A stretch of 35,315 nt of DNA from Caulobacteraceae bacterium (GTDB lineage Bacteria > Pseudomonadota > Alphaproteobacteria > Caulobacterales > Caulobacteraceae), in NCBI GenBank assembly GCA_947475415.1, contig CANJLH010000030.1, forward strand, positions 1 through 35,315, written 5' to 3'. This document shows, in pieces, positions 24,267-33,213 of this stretch (position 1 is its first letter; every line of letters begins with the position of its first letter). The position numbers and the translations under genes were made by a program. The notes under the pieces were generated by a model. It was given only the letters and a program-made list of their open reading frames with translations, did not search any database and had not been told where the DNA came from.

Positions 24267-25453
24267 CGGGCCAGCTCCTTCATGGCTCGCGTCAGGCCAT
24301 CCAGGGTGAGGGGATACATGCGGTTGTCCACCAGCTGCTTGATCACGTCGATGGACGGCGTGTAGTCCCAATGCCGCTCACCGGTGGGGTTCAGCCACAC
24401 AACGTTCTCGAAGATGTTGCACAGCCGGTCGATCCAGACCGCGCCGGCCTCTTCGTTCCAGTGCTCCACTGATCCGCCTGGGTAGGTGATTTCATAGGGG
24501 CTCATGGTGGCGTCGCCGACGAAGATCACCTTGTAGTCGGACGGGAACTTGTGGAGCACATCCCAGGTATTGATCTTTTCCGTGTGACGCCGGCGGTTAT
24601 CCTTCCACAGGGATTCATAAAGGCAATTGTGGAAGTAGTAGAACTCCATGTTCTTGAATTCGGTGCGCGCCGCCGAGAACAACTCCTCGCAGACCTTGAT
24701 GTGTGAATCCATTGATCCGCCGATGTCAAGGAACAGTAGCACGCTGATCTTATTGCGCCTTTCCGGGCGCAGCTGAATGTCGAGGTAGCCCTTTTCCGCA
24801 GTGCCGCGGATGGTGCCATTCATGTCCAGTTCGTCTTCCGAACCTTCCCGAACCCATTTGCGCAGGCGGCGCAGCGCCACCTTGATGTTGCGCGTGCCGA
24901 GTTCGACCGAGTCGTCGAGGTTCTTGTACTCGCGCTTGTCCCAGACCTTCACGGCGCGCCCGTGGCGGCCCTTCTCCTGGCCGATGCGCACGCCTTCGGG
25001 ATGGTAGCCGTCTGCGCCGAAGGGGGAGTTGCCGCCCTTGCCGACGCCGTTGCCTTCCCCTTCACCCTCGCCGTCGCCCTTGCCCTCTTTGGCGTCCTTG
25101 ATGCGTTGGGCAAGCTGCTCCATCAGGGCATCAAAGCCGCCCATGGCCTCGATCTGAGCTCGTTCCTCGTCGGTGAGGAATGATTCGGTGAGCTTCTTCA
25201 GCCATTCCCCCGGAATGTCCGCGATCAGGTTGGGGTCCAACTTCTCCAGGCCTTGGAAGACGTGCCCGAAAACCTGGTCGAACCGATCGAGATTCTTCTC
25301 ATCCTTCACCAGCGCCGAGCGCGACAGATAGTAGAAGTCATCGACAGAACGGTTGATCACCATTTTGTCGAGCGCCTCCATGAGCATGAGGTACTCTTTG
25401 AGCGTCACCGGCACCTTGTTTTGGCGGAGCTCGGTGAAGAAACGCATGAACAT
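24263..25453 (-). CDS. VWA-domain protein, CoxE-like
   Basis: A 396-residue cytoplasmic protein of the CoxE/VWA group. An N-terminal helical domain (MFMRFFTELRQNKVPVTLKEYLMLMEAL) is followed by a Gly/Asp/Glu-rich linker at about 121-143. The von Willebrand A domain has the metal site DIGGSMDSH starting at D243. This is the DxGGS form that CoxE-like proteins use in place of DxSxS. FVGDATMSPYEI is the third MIDAS loop. These proteins usually work with a MoxR-type AAA+ ATPase encoded next door; none is present in this window. The frame is open 66 bases upstream, but MFMRFFTELR is the domain start. Confidence 0.9.
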   Translation of the reverse strand: MFMRFFTELRQNKVPVTLKEYLMLMEALDKMVINRSVDDFYYLSRSALVKDEKNLDRFDQVFGHVFQGLEKLDPNLIADIPGEWLKKLTESFLTDEERAQIEAMGGFDALMEQLAQRIKDAKEGKGDGEGEGEGNGVGKGGNSPFGADGYHPEGVRIGQEKGRHGRAVKVWDKREYKNLDDSVELGTRNIKVALRRLRKWVREGSEDELDMNGTIRGTAEKGYLDIQLRPERRNKISVLLFLDIGGSMDSHIKVCEELFSAARTEFKNMEFYYFHNCLYESLWKDNRRRHTEKINTWDVLHKFPSDYKVIFVGDATMSPYEITYPGGSVEHWNEEAGAVWIDRLCNIFENVVWLNPTGERHWDYTPSIDVIKQLVDNRMYPLTLDGLTRAMKELAR

Positions 25454-25549
25454 TGCGGGCGGCCCCTCAGGCGTCGAACAGCTGTTTGATTTTCCAAGAT
25501 GAGGCCGCGACGCCCTCATGTCCAGCCTTGGCGAGCGTTGAGGCGCCTC

Positions 25550-26050
25550 TCAGGCGGCCTCGACGGCGCGCAGCTTGCGCCACACAGTCATCCGCGACAC
25601 CCCTAGGCGGCGGGCGATTTCGCCGGGACCGATGCCCGCCTCCTGCATCGCGAGGATCTGGTTTACGTTCGTCACGGTCTTGCGGCGTTGCGAATCCACC
25701 GCGACGGCGCGCATGCCCGCGACGGCCCGCAAGGCGGCCCTAAGCGCCCGGCCACCCTCGCCGCGGCTGCAAATTTCCGCGTCGACGACCAATAGACCCG
25801 CGCCTCGCGCATCCAACCGGTCCAGGATGTCCAGAACGATCCGCGGATATTCCGAGAGTTGCTCCAGCCGGGCGACGACCACCTCGTCGCCATCGCCCAC
25901 AAACTCGAGGATTGATTGAAGCACGGTGTCTTCGCAGCCGACGCCGGTGACTTCCTCAGCTCGGACAACCTGACAGCCGACCGCCTTCAGCGCGGCGGTG
26001 TCCTCCGCCGAACGCGAATCATGGAGCCTTACGTAACCAATCCGAAGCAT
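25550..26050 (-). CDS. Serine-resolvase-like protein with degenerate active site and C-terminal HTH
   Basis: A 166-residue protein. Residues 1-125 or so follow the resolvase N-terminal fold (MLRIGYVRLHDSRSAEDTAALKAVGCQVV, GDEVVVARLEQLSEYPRIVLDILDRLDARGAGLLVVD). Active-site residues are lost, however. The YxRVS nucleophile region reads YVRLHD, and the arginine motif RLxRLxRS reads RLEQLSEY, keeping only R61. The C-terminus is a Hin/resolvase-type helix-turn-helix (GIGPGEIARRLGVSRMTVWRKLRAVE). It is therefore unlikely to recombine DNA and may be a DNA-binding regulator or architectural protein. No mobile-element boundaries or repeats flank it. Confidence 0.8.
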   Translation of the reverse strand: MLRIGYVRLHDSRSAEDTAALKAVGCQVVRAEEVTGVGCEDTVLQSILEFVGDGDEVVVARLEQLSEYPRIVLDILDRLDARGAGLLVVDAEICSRGEGGRALRAALRAVAGMRAVAVDSQRRKTVTNVNQILAMQEAGIGPGEIARRLGVSRMTVWRKLRAVEAA

Positions 26051-26304
26051 GAAGGCGGACGTCCCTCGTCCTGTACGCGGAAACGGCGGTTAGATTGCAA
26101 ACCTTGCGGTCTAAGCCAAGGGGCCTGTGCGTTAATTCGCCGCAATGTCATGCGGAAATCAGCGGTCTTCGGTTTGCCCTGCGGGGGCGGGTTGTGTCGT
26201 CGCCTGAGGGCGGTTACGACCGGCAGGCTTTGGGCTGATCCGCCGCCGCGCATCCGCGCCTTTGGGGGGCCGCAAGGCGGACCGGGCCGCGCCCTGGGGA
26301 TGAG

Positions 26305-26922
26305 ATGGCGGACGCAATGACTGCCGAGCTGACGGTCGCCGCCGCCAAACGACCAGGGGCGGTGATTCTCGCTCGCCATGGCGAACCAGCCCTTTCGCGC
26401 AAGGTGCGGCTGTCATCGGACGGCTACCGACAATTCTGGGCGCAATATGAGGTCGGGGGGCTGCGCGCTGGCCAGACACCGCCGGCTGCGTTGCAGGCGA
26501 TGGCGGCCGACGCGGCGGTGTTGTTGGCGTCCACCCGCTTGCGTTCGATCGAAAGCGCCGAAGCCCTGGCGCTTGGCCGCACTTTCGCCCGTGAAGACAT
26601 CCTGATTGAGGCGCCATTGCCGCCGCCCAATCTCCCCGCCTGGATCCGCATGTCGCCCAGCAAATGGGGCTTTTTCACCCGGTTCTGCTGGTGGTACTTC
26701 AATCATCACGCTGGCGAGGAAAACCGACGCCAGGCCGAGGCTCGGGCCGATAGGGCCGCACAAATGCTCGCAGATCTGGCGACTCAGGGCGGCGACGTTC
26801 TCGTGCTCGCGCACGGCTTCTTCAACTTCATGATCGGTCGCTCGCTTCGCCGCATGGGTTGGAACATGACCAACACCCAAGGCTTCAAATACTGGTCGGT
26901 CCGGCGTTTCGAACGGGTCTGA
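26305..26922 (+). CDS. Histidine phosphatase (phosphoglycerate-mutase-like) family protein
   Basis: A 205-residue protein with the RHG catalytic motif at AVILARHGEPALS, an arginine in STRLRSIESAEAL, and the second histidine at VLVLAHGFFNFMIGRSL. These are the hallmarks of the branch-1 histidine phosphatase superfamily. The substrate could be a phosphosugar, phosphoprotein or other phosphoester. An in-frame ATG 12 bases in (MTAEL) is an alternative start. It is followed 78 bases later by xseB and divergent from the resolvase-like gene. Confidence 0.9.
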   Translation: MADAMTAELTVAAAKRPGAVILARHGEPALSRKVRLSSDGYRQFWAQYEVGGLRAGQTPPAALQAMAADAAVLLASTRLRSIESAEALALGRTFAREDILIEAPLPPPNLPAWIRMSPSKWGFFTRFCWWYFNHHAGEENRRQAEARADRAAQMLADLATQGGDVLVLAHGFFNFMIGRSLRRMGWNMTNTQGFKYWSVRRFERV

Positions 26923-27000
26923 GCCGAGCGGCGGCAGTGGCGCATTGCGGCGGCGCGGCGAGGCCACTAGGTTGGCCCCTCAATCCCAGGAACGCCGACC

Positions 27001-27243
27001 ATGGCCGACACATCCGACATCGCGGGCTTTTCCTTCGAGCAGGCTTTGGCGGAGCTGGAGCGGATCGTAAGCGAACTCGAATCGGGCCAGGCGCCGCTGG
27101 AACGCTCGATTGAAATGTATGAGCGCGGAGCAGCCTTGAAAGCGCACTGCGAGGAGCGATTGAAGGCCGCCCGTCTGCGGGTTGAAAAGGTGGTGCTTGG
27201 CGCACAGGGCGCGCCCAGCGTGGAACCGGCCGAGTTCAGCTGA
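27001..27243 (+). CDS. xseB: Exodeoxyribonuclease VII small subunit
   Basis: An 80-residue, largely helical protein. [55 protein letters not shown] is the XseB signature. It binds XseA to form exonuclease VII, which digests single-stranded DNA. The stop overlaps the ispA start by one base (TGATG), the common xseB-ispA-dxs arrangement. Confidence 0.96.
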   Translation: MADTSDIAGFSFEQALAELERIVSELESGQAPLERSIEMYERGAALKAHCEERLKAARLRVEKVVLGAQGAPSVEPAEFS

Positions 27244-28124
27244 TGTCTGAAGTGGCCCGCCGGATTGTAGAGGCGGCCGACCTTGTCACGGTGGCGCTGG
27301 ACGAGCTGCTGGCGCGCGCCGATGGACCAGAATCGCAGCTGACCGCAGCGATGCGCTACGCGGCCCTTGGGCCAGGCAAGCGGCTGAGACCATTTTTCGT
27401 CATCGAGACCGGGCGCATGTTTGGCCTGGAAGACGGACCATTGCTGCGGGTCGCCTGTGCGGTGGAATGCATACATACCTACAGCCTGATCCACGACGAC
27501 CTTCCAGCCATGGATGACGACGACCTGCGGCGCGGCCGACCCACGGTGCACAAGGTTTATGACGAGGCCACCGCCATCTTGGCCGGCGATGCGCTTCAGG
27601 CGGCCGCCTTCGAAATTCTCGCCCACCCCGACACCCACAGGGACGGGGGCGTCCGATCCGAAATGGTGTTGCGACTCGCCACCGCCAGCGGCGCGCGAGG
27701 GATGTGCGGCGGCCAGATGATCGACCTGTTGGGCGTACGCGACGACCTGGGCGCGGTGGCGCGGATGCAGCGATTGAAGACCGGAGCTTTGATCGCCTGC
27801 GCCTTTGACCTACCACTGGCCATGGCCCATGTCGGAGAGGCCGAGCGCCACTCACTGATGGCCTTCGCTCAGGATCTGGGTTTGGCCTACCAGATTGTCG
27901 ATGATCTACTCGATGCTGAGGGCGATGAGACCGCGATGGGCAAGAAGGCGGGCAAGGACGCCGAGCGGGGCAAGGCCAACTACGTGACCATTCTGGGCGC
28001 GTCGGCGGCGCGCGAACGTCTGGCTCTGTTAATTGAACAAACCAAGTCTCACCTTGAGCCCTTTGGTCCGCGCGCTGATTTCCTGCGGAGCAGCGTGGAT
28101 TTCGTGTTAGAGCGCCGCAACTAG
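27243..28124 (+). CDS. ispA: Farnesyl diphosphate synthase (polyprenyl synthetase)
   Basis: A 293-residue enzyme joining IPP with DMAPP and GPP to make farnesyl diphosphate. The first Asp-rich motif is DDLPAMD (D85, D86, D91) followed by DLRRGRP. GKRLRP (46-51) binds diphosphate. The second motif is DDLLDAEGD, with [15 protein letters not shown] just after it. The residues before the first motif ([11 protein letters not shown]) are those of short-chain (C15) synthases. It is coupled to xseB by a one-base overlap and followed after 24 bases by dxs in the same direction, so the operon links C5 unit supply with chain elongation. Confidence 0.95.
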   Translation: MSEVARRIVEAADLVTVALDELLARADGPESQLTAAMRYAALGPGKRLRPFFVIETGRMFGLEDGPLLRVACAVECIHTYSLIHDDLPAMDDDDLRRGRPTVHKVYDEATAILAGDALQAAAFEILAHPDTHRDGGVRSEMVLRLATASGARGMCGGQMIDLLGVRDDLGAVARMQRLKTGALIACAFDLPLAMAHVGEAERHSLMAFAQDLGLAYQIVDDLLDAEGDETAMGKKAGKDAERGKANYVTILGASAARERLALLIEQTKSHLEPFGPRADFLRSSVDFVLERRN

Positions 28125-28148
28125 GCCCCTCCCCAGGCTCAGCCCTTC

Positions 28149-30068
28149 ATGTCACATACCCCCTTGCTCGACACCGTGACGATCCCTGCGCAGATGCGGG
28201 ATTTCTCAATTCCGCAGCTTCGGCAGCTGGCGGATGAACTGCGCACTGAGACGATCGATGCGGTTTCCCAGACCGGCGGACACCTGGGCGCGGGCCTGGG
28301 CGTGGTCGAACTGACGGTGGCGTTGCACCATGTTTATGACACGCCGCGGGACATCCTGATCTGGGACGTGGGCCACCAGGCCTATCCGCACAAGATTCTC
28401 ACCGGTCGTCGCAGCCGCATCCGAACCCTGCGCCAAGGAGGCGGCCTGTCAGGTTTCACCCGCCGCTCCGAAAGCGAGTACGATCCATTCGGCGCGGCGC
28501 ACGCCGCCACCTCAATTTCCGCGGCCTTGGGCTTCTGTGCGGCGCGGGACCGGGCGGGGACCGACAATCGCGTCGTGGCCGTGATCGGCGACGGCTCCAT
28601 GAGCGCCGGTATGGCCTATGAGGCGATGAACAACGCCGGCGAGACCACCAAACAGCTCACGGTCATCCTCAACGACAACGACATGTCGATCGCCCCGCCG
28701 GTGGGTGGCATGAGCGCCTATATGGCGCGGCTGGTCTCGGGCGGGGGCTACCAATCGATCCGCAAGATCGGAAAATCGGTGGCTGGCGCGCTGCCCCGCC
28801 CGTTGAAGGAAGCCGCCCGCAAGGCCGAAGAGTTCGCTCGCGGGATGGTCACCGGCGGGACGCTGTTCGAGGAACTCGGCTTCTACTATGTCGGCCCCAT
28901 CGACGGGCATGACCTCGACGCCCTGGTGCCTGTGTTGAGGAACGCCCGGGAGATCAAGGATCGGCCGGTGCTCGTCCATGTGGTCACCCACAAGGGCAAG
29001 GGCTACGCCCCAGCCGAAAGCGCCGCGGATAAGCTGCACGCCGTGGCCAAGTTTGACGTCGTCACCGGCCAGCAGGCCAAGGGCGCGGCGGGGCCTCCCA
29101 GCTATACTAAGGTTTTTGCGCAGGAACTGATCCGGCAGGCCGAATTGGATCCGAAGATCGTGGCGATCACCGCTGCGATGCCCTCCGGAACCGGTCTGGA
29201 TTTGTTCGGAGATCGCTTTCCGGATCGGACGTTCGATGTGGGTATCGCCGAACAGCATGCCGTGACCTTCGCCGCCGGACTGGCCGCCGACGGGATGAAG
29301 CCGTTCGCGGCGATCTATTCCACCTTCCTGCAGCGGGGCTACGATCAGGTGGTGCATGACGTGGCCATTCAGCGGCTGCCGGTGCGCTTCGCCATGGATC
29401 GGGCCGGTCTGGTGGGGGCGGACGGAGCGACCCACGCCGGGTCCTTTGATATCGGATTCATGGGCGCACTGCCCGGCATGGTGCTGATGGCCGCCGGCGA
29501 CGAGGCGGAACTGGCCCGCATGGTGGCGACGGCTGCTGCGATCGATGACCGGCCCAGCGCCTTCCGCTATCCCCGAGGTGAGGGCGTCGGCGTCACAATG
29601 CCGGAAGTCGCCGAGCCGCTGGAGATCGGCAGAGGCCGCATCGTCCGCGAAGGCACCGCCGTTGCGATCCTGTCCTTCGGTGCGCGGCTTTCCGAGAGTT
29701 TGAAAGCCGCTGACATCCTCGCGGCGCGGGGCCTTTCGGCCACGGTCGCCGACGCCCGTTTCGCCAAGCCCCTCGACGTGGATCTGATTCTCCGCCTGGC
29801 GCGTGAGCACGAGGCGATCGTCACGGTGGAGGAGGGAGCTATGGGAGGTTTCGGCGCCTTCGTCCTACAGGCCTTGGCCGAACATGGCGCACTGGATGCG
29901 GGACTGCGAATCCGCACCTTGGTCCTGCCCGACCTGTTCATGGAGCATGACAAACCTGAGGCCATGTACGCCCAGGCCGGTCTCGATGCGGAAGGCATCG
30001 CCCGCGGCGCGCTGAGCGCGCTGGGACTCGAAAACGCCAACTCCGCCTCCGCGGGCCGGCGGGCGTAG
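28149..30068 (+). CDS. dxs: 1-deoxy-D-xylulose-5-phosphate synthase
   Basis: A 639-residue ThDP enzyme, first step of the MEP isoprenoid pathway (pyruvate plus glyceraldehyde 3-phosphate). The ThDP motif starts at [20 protein letters not shown] (about 147) and ends with [24 protein letters not shown] is the family hallmark. The second domain has the catalytic glutamate in [14 protein letters not shown] and the ThDP-side [15 protein letters not shown]. The C-terminal transketolase domain is complete. It ends 2 bases from the convergent stop of the next gene, with no terminator hairpin between them. Confidence 0.97.
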   Translation: MSHTPLLDTVTIPAQMRDFSIPQLRQLADELRTETIDAVSQTGGHLGAGLGVVELTVALHHVYDTPRDILIWDVGHQAYPHKILTGRRSRIRTLRQGGGLSGFTRRSESEYDPFGAAHAATSISAALGFCAARDRAGTDNRVVAVIGDGSMSAGMAYEAMNNAGETTKQLTVILNDNDMSIAPPVGGMSAYMARLVSGGGYQSIRKIGKSVAGALPRPLKEAARKAEEFARGMVTGGTLFEELGFYYVGPIDGHDLDALVPVLRNAREIKDRPVLVHVVTHKGKGYAPAESAADKLHAVAKFDVVTGQQAKGAAGPPSYTKVFAQELIRQAELDPKIVAITAAMPSGTGLDLFGDRFPDRTFDVGIAEQHAVTFAAGLAADGMKPFAAIYSTFLQRGYDQVVHDVAIQRLPVRFAMDRAGLVGADGATHAGSFDIGFMGALPGMVLMAAGDEAELARMVATAAAIDDRPSAFRYPRGEGVGVTMPEVAEPLEIGRGRIVREGTAVAILSFGARLSESLKAADILAARGLSATVADARFAKPLDVDLILRLAREHEAIVTVEEGAMGGFGAFVLQALAEHGALDAGLRIRTLVLPDLFMEHDKPEAMYAQAGLDAEGIARGALSALGLENANSASAGRRA

Positions 30069-30070
30069 CG

Positions 30071-31171
30071 TCAGGCGCGCAGCGGAGCGGGAAACCAGAC
30101 CGTGTCCGGCCGGGCGCAGGCCGGATGCAAGACTTCGATCGCCGAATTGTGCTTGTTGCAACGTAGGAACGCCGCCGGATCGTCCTCCGCGGAGCGGCCG
30201 CCATTGTAGAACTCATGATAATCGACGTCCGTCGGCGGCTGGAAGGCGGCGCGCCAGGCCGACTCATTCACCCTAACCGGGGCGATGATGCTGGCGCCCT
30301 GAGCCAGGCGTATGTCGGCGCCGGTCCCGCGAAGCGCGACTTCCGTGGCGCGAAGACAGTCGCAGGTGACGGTCGCGCCCGGTTCCAGGTGGTAGTCAAT
30401 CTGGGCGTCCGACCAGGCCTCTCCGGCGCGGATGCGATCCGCATAGGCGCGCCGCACGGGGTCGGTCTCCAAGGCGGCGAGGCGTTGTCGGCGCTCGTCT
30501 TCCCGGGCCTGGCGGTCCCTTTTCAGCTCGGCGGCGCGGCGGGCGCCGGCGACCGGATTGAAGCGGGGCAAAGGCGCAAGCATGGGCCGCCACTTCGCCG
30601 CAGCGTAAATACTGATGGCGACGAACAGCACGATCGCCGGCCAAAATCCCCAGCCCAGGAACGACGGGGCGTCCTGGTCATGCAGGCGAAATCCGCCGCC
30701 CAACAGGACGATGAAGCCTGCGCCGACCCAAATGATCGCCAACAGTGCGCCCAGGCGCTGACGCGGCGGCGGCCCCGTTGCGCCTAGCGTTGTAGTCGTC
30801 TGAACGGCTGGCGGGGCGGGCGTCCCCTGGTCCGCATGCGCAGCCTCAGCCGATGGCTCCCACAGCGCCCACAGGGCGAAGAGACCAACCGCGGTCCCGA
30901 ATGGAAACGCCAGCATCAGCATCGCCGACAGCAGCGCCGCCGGCAGCCGCGCCCAGCGTTCGCCGCGGACCAGGCCAACTCCACACGCCAGTGAGGGTAG
31001 AAGATATCCGACTGCAATCAGAATGAAGAAGACGGCGAAATAACCCTCAGCCTCACCACGATGCTGCTGGAAGCGGTCGTAGATCAGCCTGGCGACGCCG
31101 CCCGCCAACCCAAGGCCACCGAGAGCGACAAGGGCCCAGCCCACGACCCTGACCCTGGCGTTCATCGCCAC
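30071..31171 (-). CDS. Unrecognised membrane protein with cytosolic Cys-containing C-terminal domain
   Basis: 366 residues, no family recognised. Five hydrophobic segments lie at about 8-30, 44-67, 77-104, 139-160 and 175-192, with a Pro/Thr-rich loop between the third and fourth. A basic, charged helix (ARRAAELKRDRQAREDERRQ) follows the last. The final 130 residues are soluble, with a CDC pair and a terminal motif RCNKHNSAIEVLHPACARPDTVWFPAP. Its GTG start immediately follows the stop of the secreted-protein gene (an ATG six bases on is an alternative), so the two form one transcript. The role is unknown. Confidence 0.75.
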   Translation of the reverse strand: MAMNARVRVVGWALVALGGLGLAGGVARLIYDRFQQHRGEAEGYFAVFFILIAVGYLLPSLACGVGLVRGERWARLPAALLSAMLMLAFPFGTAVGLFALWALWEPSAEAAHADQGTPAPPAVQTTTTLGATGPPPRQRLGALLAIIWVGAGFIVLLGGGFRLHDQDAPSFLGWGFWPAIVLFVAISIYAAAKWRPMLAPLPRFNPVAGARRAAELKRDRQAREDERRQRLAALETDPVRRAYADRIRAGEAWSDAQIDYHLEPGATVTCDCLRATEVALRGTGADIRLAQGASIIAPVRVNESAWRAAFQPPTDVDYHEFYNGGRSAEDDPAAFLRCNKHNSAIEVLHPACARPDTVWFPAPLRA

Positions 31172-31690
31172 TTACCCGCAGAATTTCAGGAACTTGTTGA
31201 GCATCGTCTTTGGAACCGCCGCAGCCTGGACAAATTCGCCATACAGGCCAACGCGCATCAGGCGTGTCTTGCGGAAAGCCTTGATCACGGGCGACTGGGT
31301 GGAAATCTCAGTTACTATCGAGGTGCCGCCGTAGGTGACGTCGGGGCGCACGCGGCCTGGCAGGCTGGCGGTCCAGGTTCCGGACGCCACCTGCACGGTC
31401 GCCGGACGGGACACCGCGATCGGGGTCGCCGGTGGGGCGTCAGGGTCGATGGGTTCGTTGAGGCGCACGGGGCTTGCGGCGACAATGCTCATCTGCCCAG
31501 TCTTTTTCGTGCATGTGTAGCCGACCATGAGGTCCTTGGAGTCAGCGAAGGCGTACAGCAGCACCGCGTCGCCCTGTCTGGGCGTGATGATCGCCCAAAC
31601 CCGCTGCTCCAGTTGCGCCCGGGCCGGGACCGCCGCCGCCGCGAGAAACGCGACTGAGAGGATTATCCGCTGTCTCATGCCTGCCATCAT
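31172..31690 (-). CDS. Unrecognised secreted protein
   Basis: About 170 residues with a Sec signal peptide (MRQRIILSVAFLAAAAVPARAQ). The mature part is beta-rich (VWAIITPRQGDAVLLYAFADSKDLMVGYTCTKKTGQMSIVAASP, WTASLPGRVRPDVTYGGTSIVTEIS). Start codons are crowded: TTG at 31699, ATG at 31690, 31687 and 31678. GGAGG at 31703-31707 favours 31690, but the signal peptide core begins at the ATG at 31678. It lies between flgH and the membrane-protein gene on the same strand, so it could be a tail of the flagellar operon, but nothing in its sequence is flagellar. Confidence 0.72.
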   Translation of the reverse strand: MMAGMRQRIILSVAFLAAAAVPARAQLEQRVWAIITPRQGDAVLLYAFADSKDLMVGYTCTKKTGQMSIVAASPVRLNEPIDPDAPPATPIAVSRPATVQVASGTWTASLPGRVRPDVTYGGTSIVTEISTQSPVIKAFRKTRLMRVGLYGEFVQAAAVPKTMLNKFLKFCG

Positions 31691-31735
31691 AACAGGCAAA
31701 TACCTCCGGAAGGCCCAGGTCGTTTGCCGGGAGGC

Positions 31736-32491
31736 CTAGAAAGGCGAGAATTTTTCGATGAGCGATTGGCCGGCCGGGGTTTTCTGGACCCGGCTGATAT
31801 CGCCGCGACCGCCATAACTGATCCGAGCCTCGGCGATCTGGGTGTGGCGGATGGTATTGGAAGACGAGATGTCCTCTGGCCTAACGATGCCGGCGACGGT
31901 GAGCTGGCGCAGTTCGTTGTTGGTGCGAACCTCCTGGGTGCCCTGAATCACCAAGTTGCCGTTGGGCAGCACCGCGGAAACCACCACCGCGATGGTCAGG
32001 CTGATCTTTTCCGACCTGTTCACGGCGCCGGACCCGGCGTTGGACTGTTTGGAGCTGGTTTCAACCATGGCCGACGGATCAAAGGCGCCGGGAAGGATCT
32101 TGCCGAGGCTGGACTCCAGTCCGAGGAAGTGCGGCACCCCGCCGGACGTGTCGGAGGAACGTGAGCTGGTCGAGGCGTTGGAAGTCTTTGCGCTATCGTC
32201 GATGTCGATGTTGACCGTGAGAATGTCGCCCACACGGCCGGCGCGTTGGTCGATGAAGAAGGCGCGGGCGCCGGTGCGCCACAGGGAGTTGGCGCTGGCG
32301 GGCTGCGGCGCCGGTTCGCGGACCGATGCCAGAGGCATCACCTCCTGATTGCGCGGCACCAGTTGGGCGGGATAGCCGACCGGCGACAGGTTCGGACCGC
32401 GGACGGCTTCTTTCACGGTGGAACACGCCGCGAGCGGCAACAGGGCCAGGATCAGGGGCAGGGAAGGGCGCATGCTCAGGACTCTCTTCAA
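31736..32491 (-). CDS. flgH: Flagellar L-ring lipoprotein FlgH
   Basis: A 251-residue outer-membrane lipoprotein that forms the L ring around the flagellar rod. The signal peptide ends in the lipobox PLAAC at about residue 22. Family motifs include NSLWRTGARAFFIDQRAGRVGDILTVNIDIDDSAK and the C-terminal LTVAGIVRPEDISSSNTIRHTQIAEARISYGGRGDISRVQK. Length is typical. The start ATG overlaps the flgA stop (ATGA). It is the last recognisable flagellar gene of the flgFGAH transcript. Confidence 0.96.
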   Translation of the reverse strand: MKRVLSMRPSLPLILALLPLAACSTVKEAVRGPNLSPVGYPAQLVPRNQEVMPLASVREPAPQPASANSLWRTGARAFFIDQRAGRVGDILTVNIDIDDSAKTSNASTSSRSSDTSGGVPHFLGLESSLGKILPGAFDPSAMVETSSKQSNAGSGAVNRSEKISLTIAVVVSAVLPNGNLVIQGTQEVRTNNELRQLTVAGIVRPEDISSSNTIRHTQIAEARISYGGRGDISRVQKTPAGQSLIEKFSPF

Positions 32492-33210
32492 CGGGACGCG
32501 AAGCGGGGATTTCGGGCGGCGAGGTAACGATCGGCGGCCGGTCCTATCAGGGCCTGGCCAGGGCCAGTCGCGACGGCCTGGATGAGTTTCTTGGACGTCG
32601 GATTCTGGACCGTGAACGCTTCGCCCAATGTGGCGTTGGCGGTGGCCTTGCCCTGCAGTGACAGGCTGACGCCGCCGGATTCATAGGTGACGGCGACCGT
32701 ATCGCCGGCCCGGATCACCTGGGCCGCGGTGAGATCGTGGGCGAGCGCGACGCCGCCAGCGCGTAGCGGACGGCGAGCGGCCATGCCAATCGCGGCCTCG
32801 CTGTCCGCGAGCGCGTCCGAGGGGACGGAGACCGCCTTGCCCCAGGTCAGGTCGGCGGCCTGCAAGATTTCGCCCGCGTTGAGGTTGCGCGCATAGGTCA
32901 ACACCTCGACCGCGCCTCTCGAAGCGCCGCCGCCGCTGCGTACGATAATCCGCCGGTAGCCCTCCGCATTGGGCCAGTCGAGACCCGCGCGCCTGGCGAC
33001 AGACTGGACGGCCCCCGCATCCAGCACAACGGTGGCGCCCGGTCTTGAGGCCACCGGCAAGCCCGCGCTGTCGCCTGCGCCTTCGAACAGGTCCCCGAGG
33101 GTGACGAGGCCGTCGGCGTCCATGGGTTCGGGACGCAGAGCCACCTGTTGGCCGGCCAGAGCCGGGGCCGCGGCGAGCAGGATAGCGGCGGCGATGGAGG
33201 CGATGCGCAT
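32488..33210 (-). CDS. flgA: Flagellar basal-body P-ring assembly chaperone FlgA
   Basis: A 240-residue periplasmic protein with a cleavable signal peptide (about 1-19, ending ALA). The SAF-type domain is seen at RNLNAGEILQAADLTW and ARRPLRAGGVALAHDLTAAQVIRAGDTVAV. The final domain is VTYESGGVSLSLQGKATANATLGEAFTVQNPTSKKLIQAVATGPGQA, characteristic of FlgA. It helps polymerise FlgI into the P ring. It sits between flgG and flgH, the Caulobacter order, and overlaps flgH by four bases. Confidence 0.93.
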   Translation of the reverse strand: MRIASIAAAILLAAAPALAGQQVALRPEPMDADGLVTLGDLFEGAGDSAGLPVASRPGATVVLDAGAVQSVARRAGLDWPNAEGYRRIIVRSGGGASRGAVEVLTYARNLNAGEILQAADLTWGKAVSVPSDALADSEAAIGMAARRPLRAGGVALAHDLTAAQVIRAGDTVAVTYESGGVSLSLQGKATANATLGEAFTVQNPTSKKLIQAVATGPGQALIGPAADRYLAARNPRFASR

Positions 33211-33213
33211 GAC

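Noticed and set aside
24267..24371. Longer TetR protein starting at an ATG within the VWA gene
   Set aside because: The added residues are the VWA coding sequence read in another frame, without similarity to TetR N-termini.
25550..26050. Integron, transposon or phage remnant suggested by the resolvase-like gene
   Set aside because: No inverted or direct repeats, att-like sites, transposase or composition change was seen around it.
28512..29810. 432-residue open frame on the minus strand across dxs
   Set aside because: It is the mirror of dxs in a GC-rich genome where stop codons are scarce on the opposite strand; the composition is Gly/His/Arg-rich and no domain is visible.
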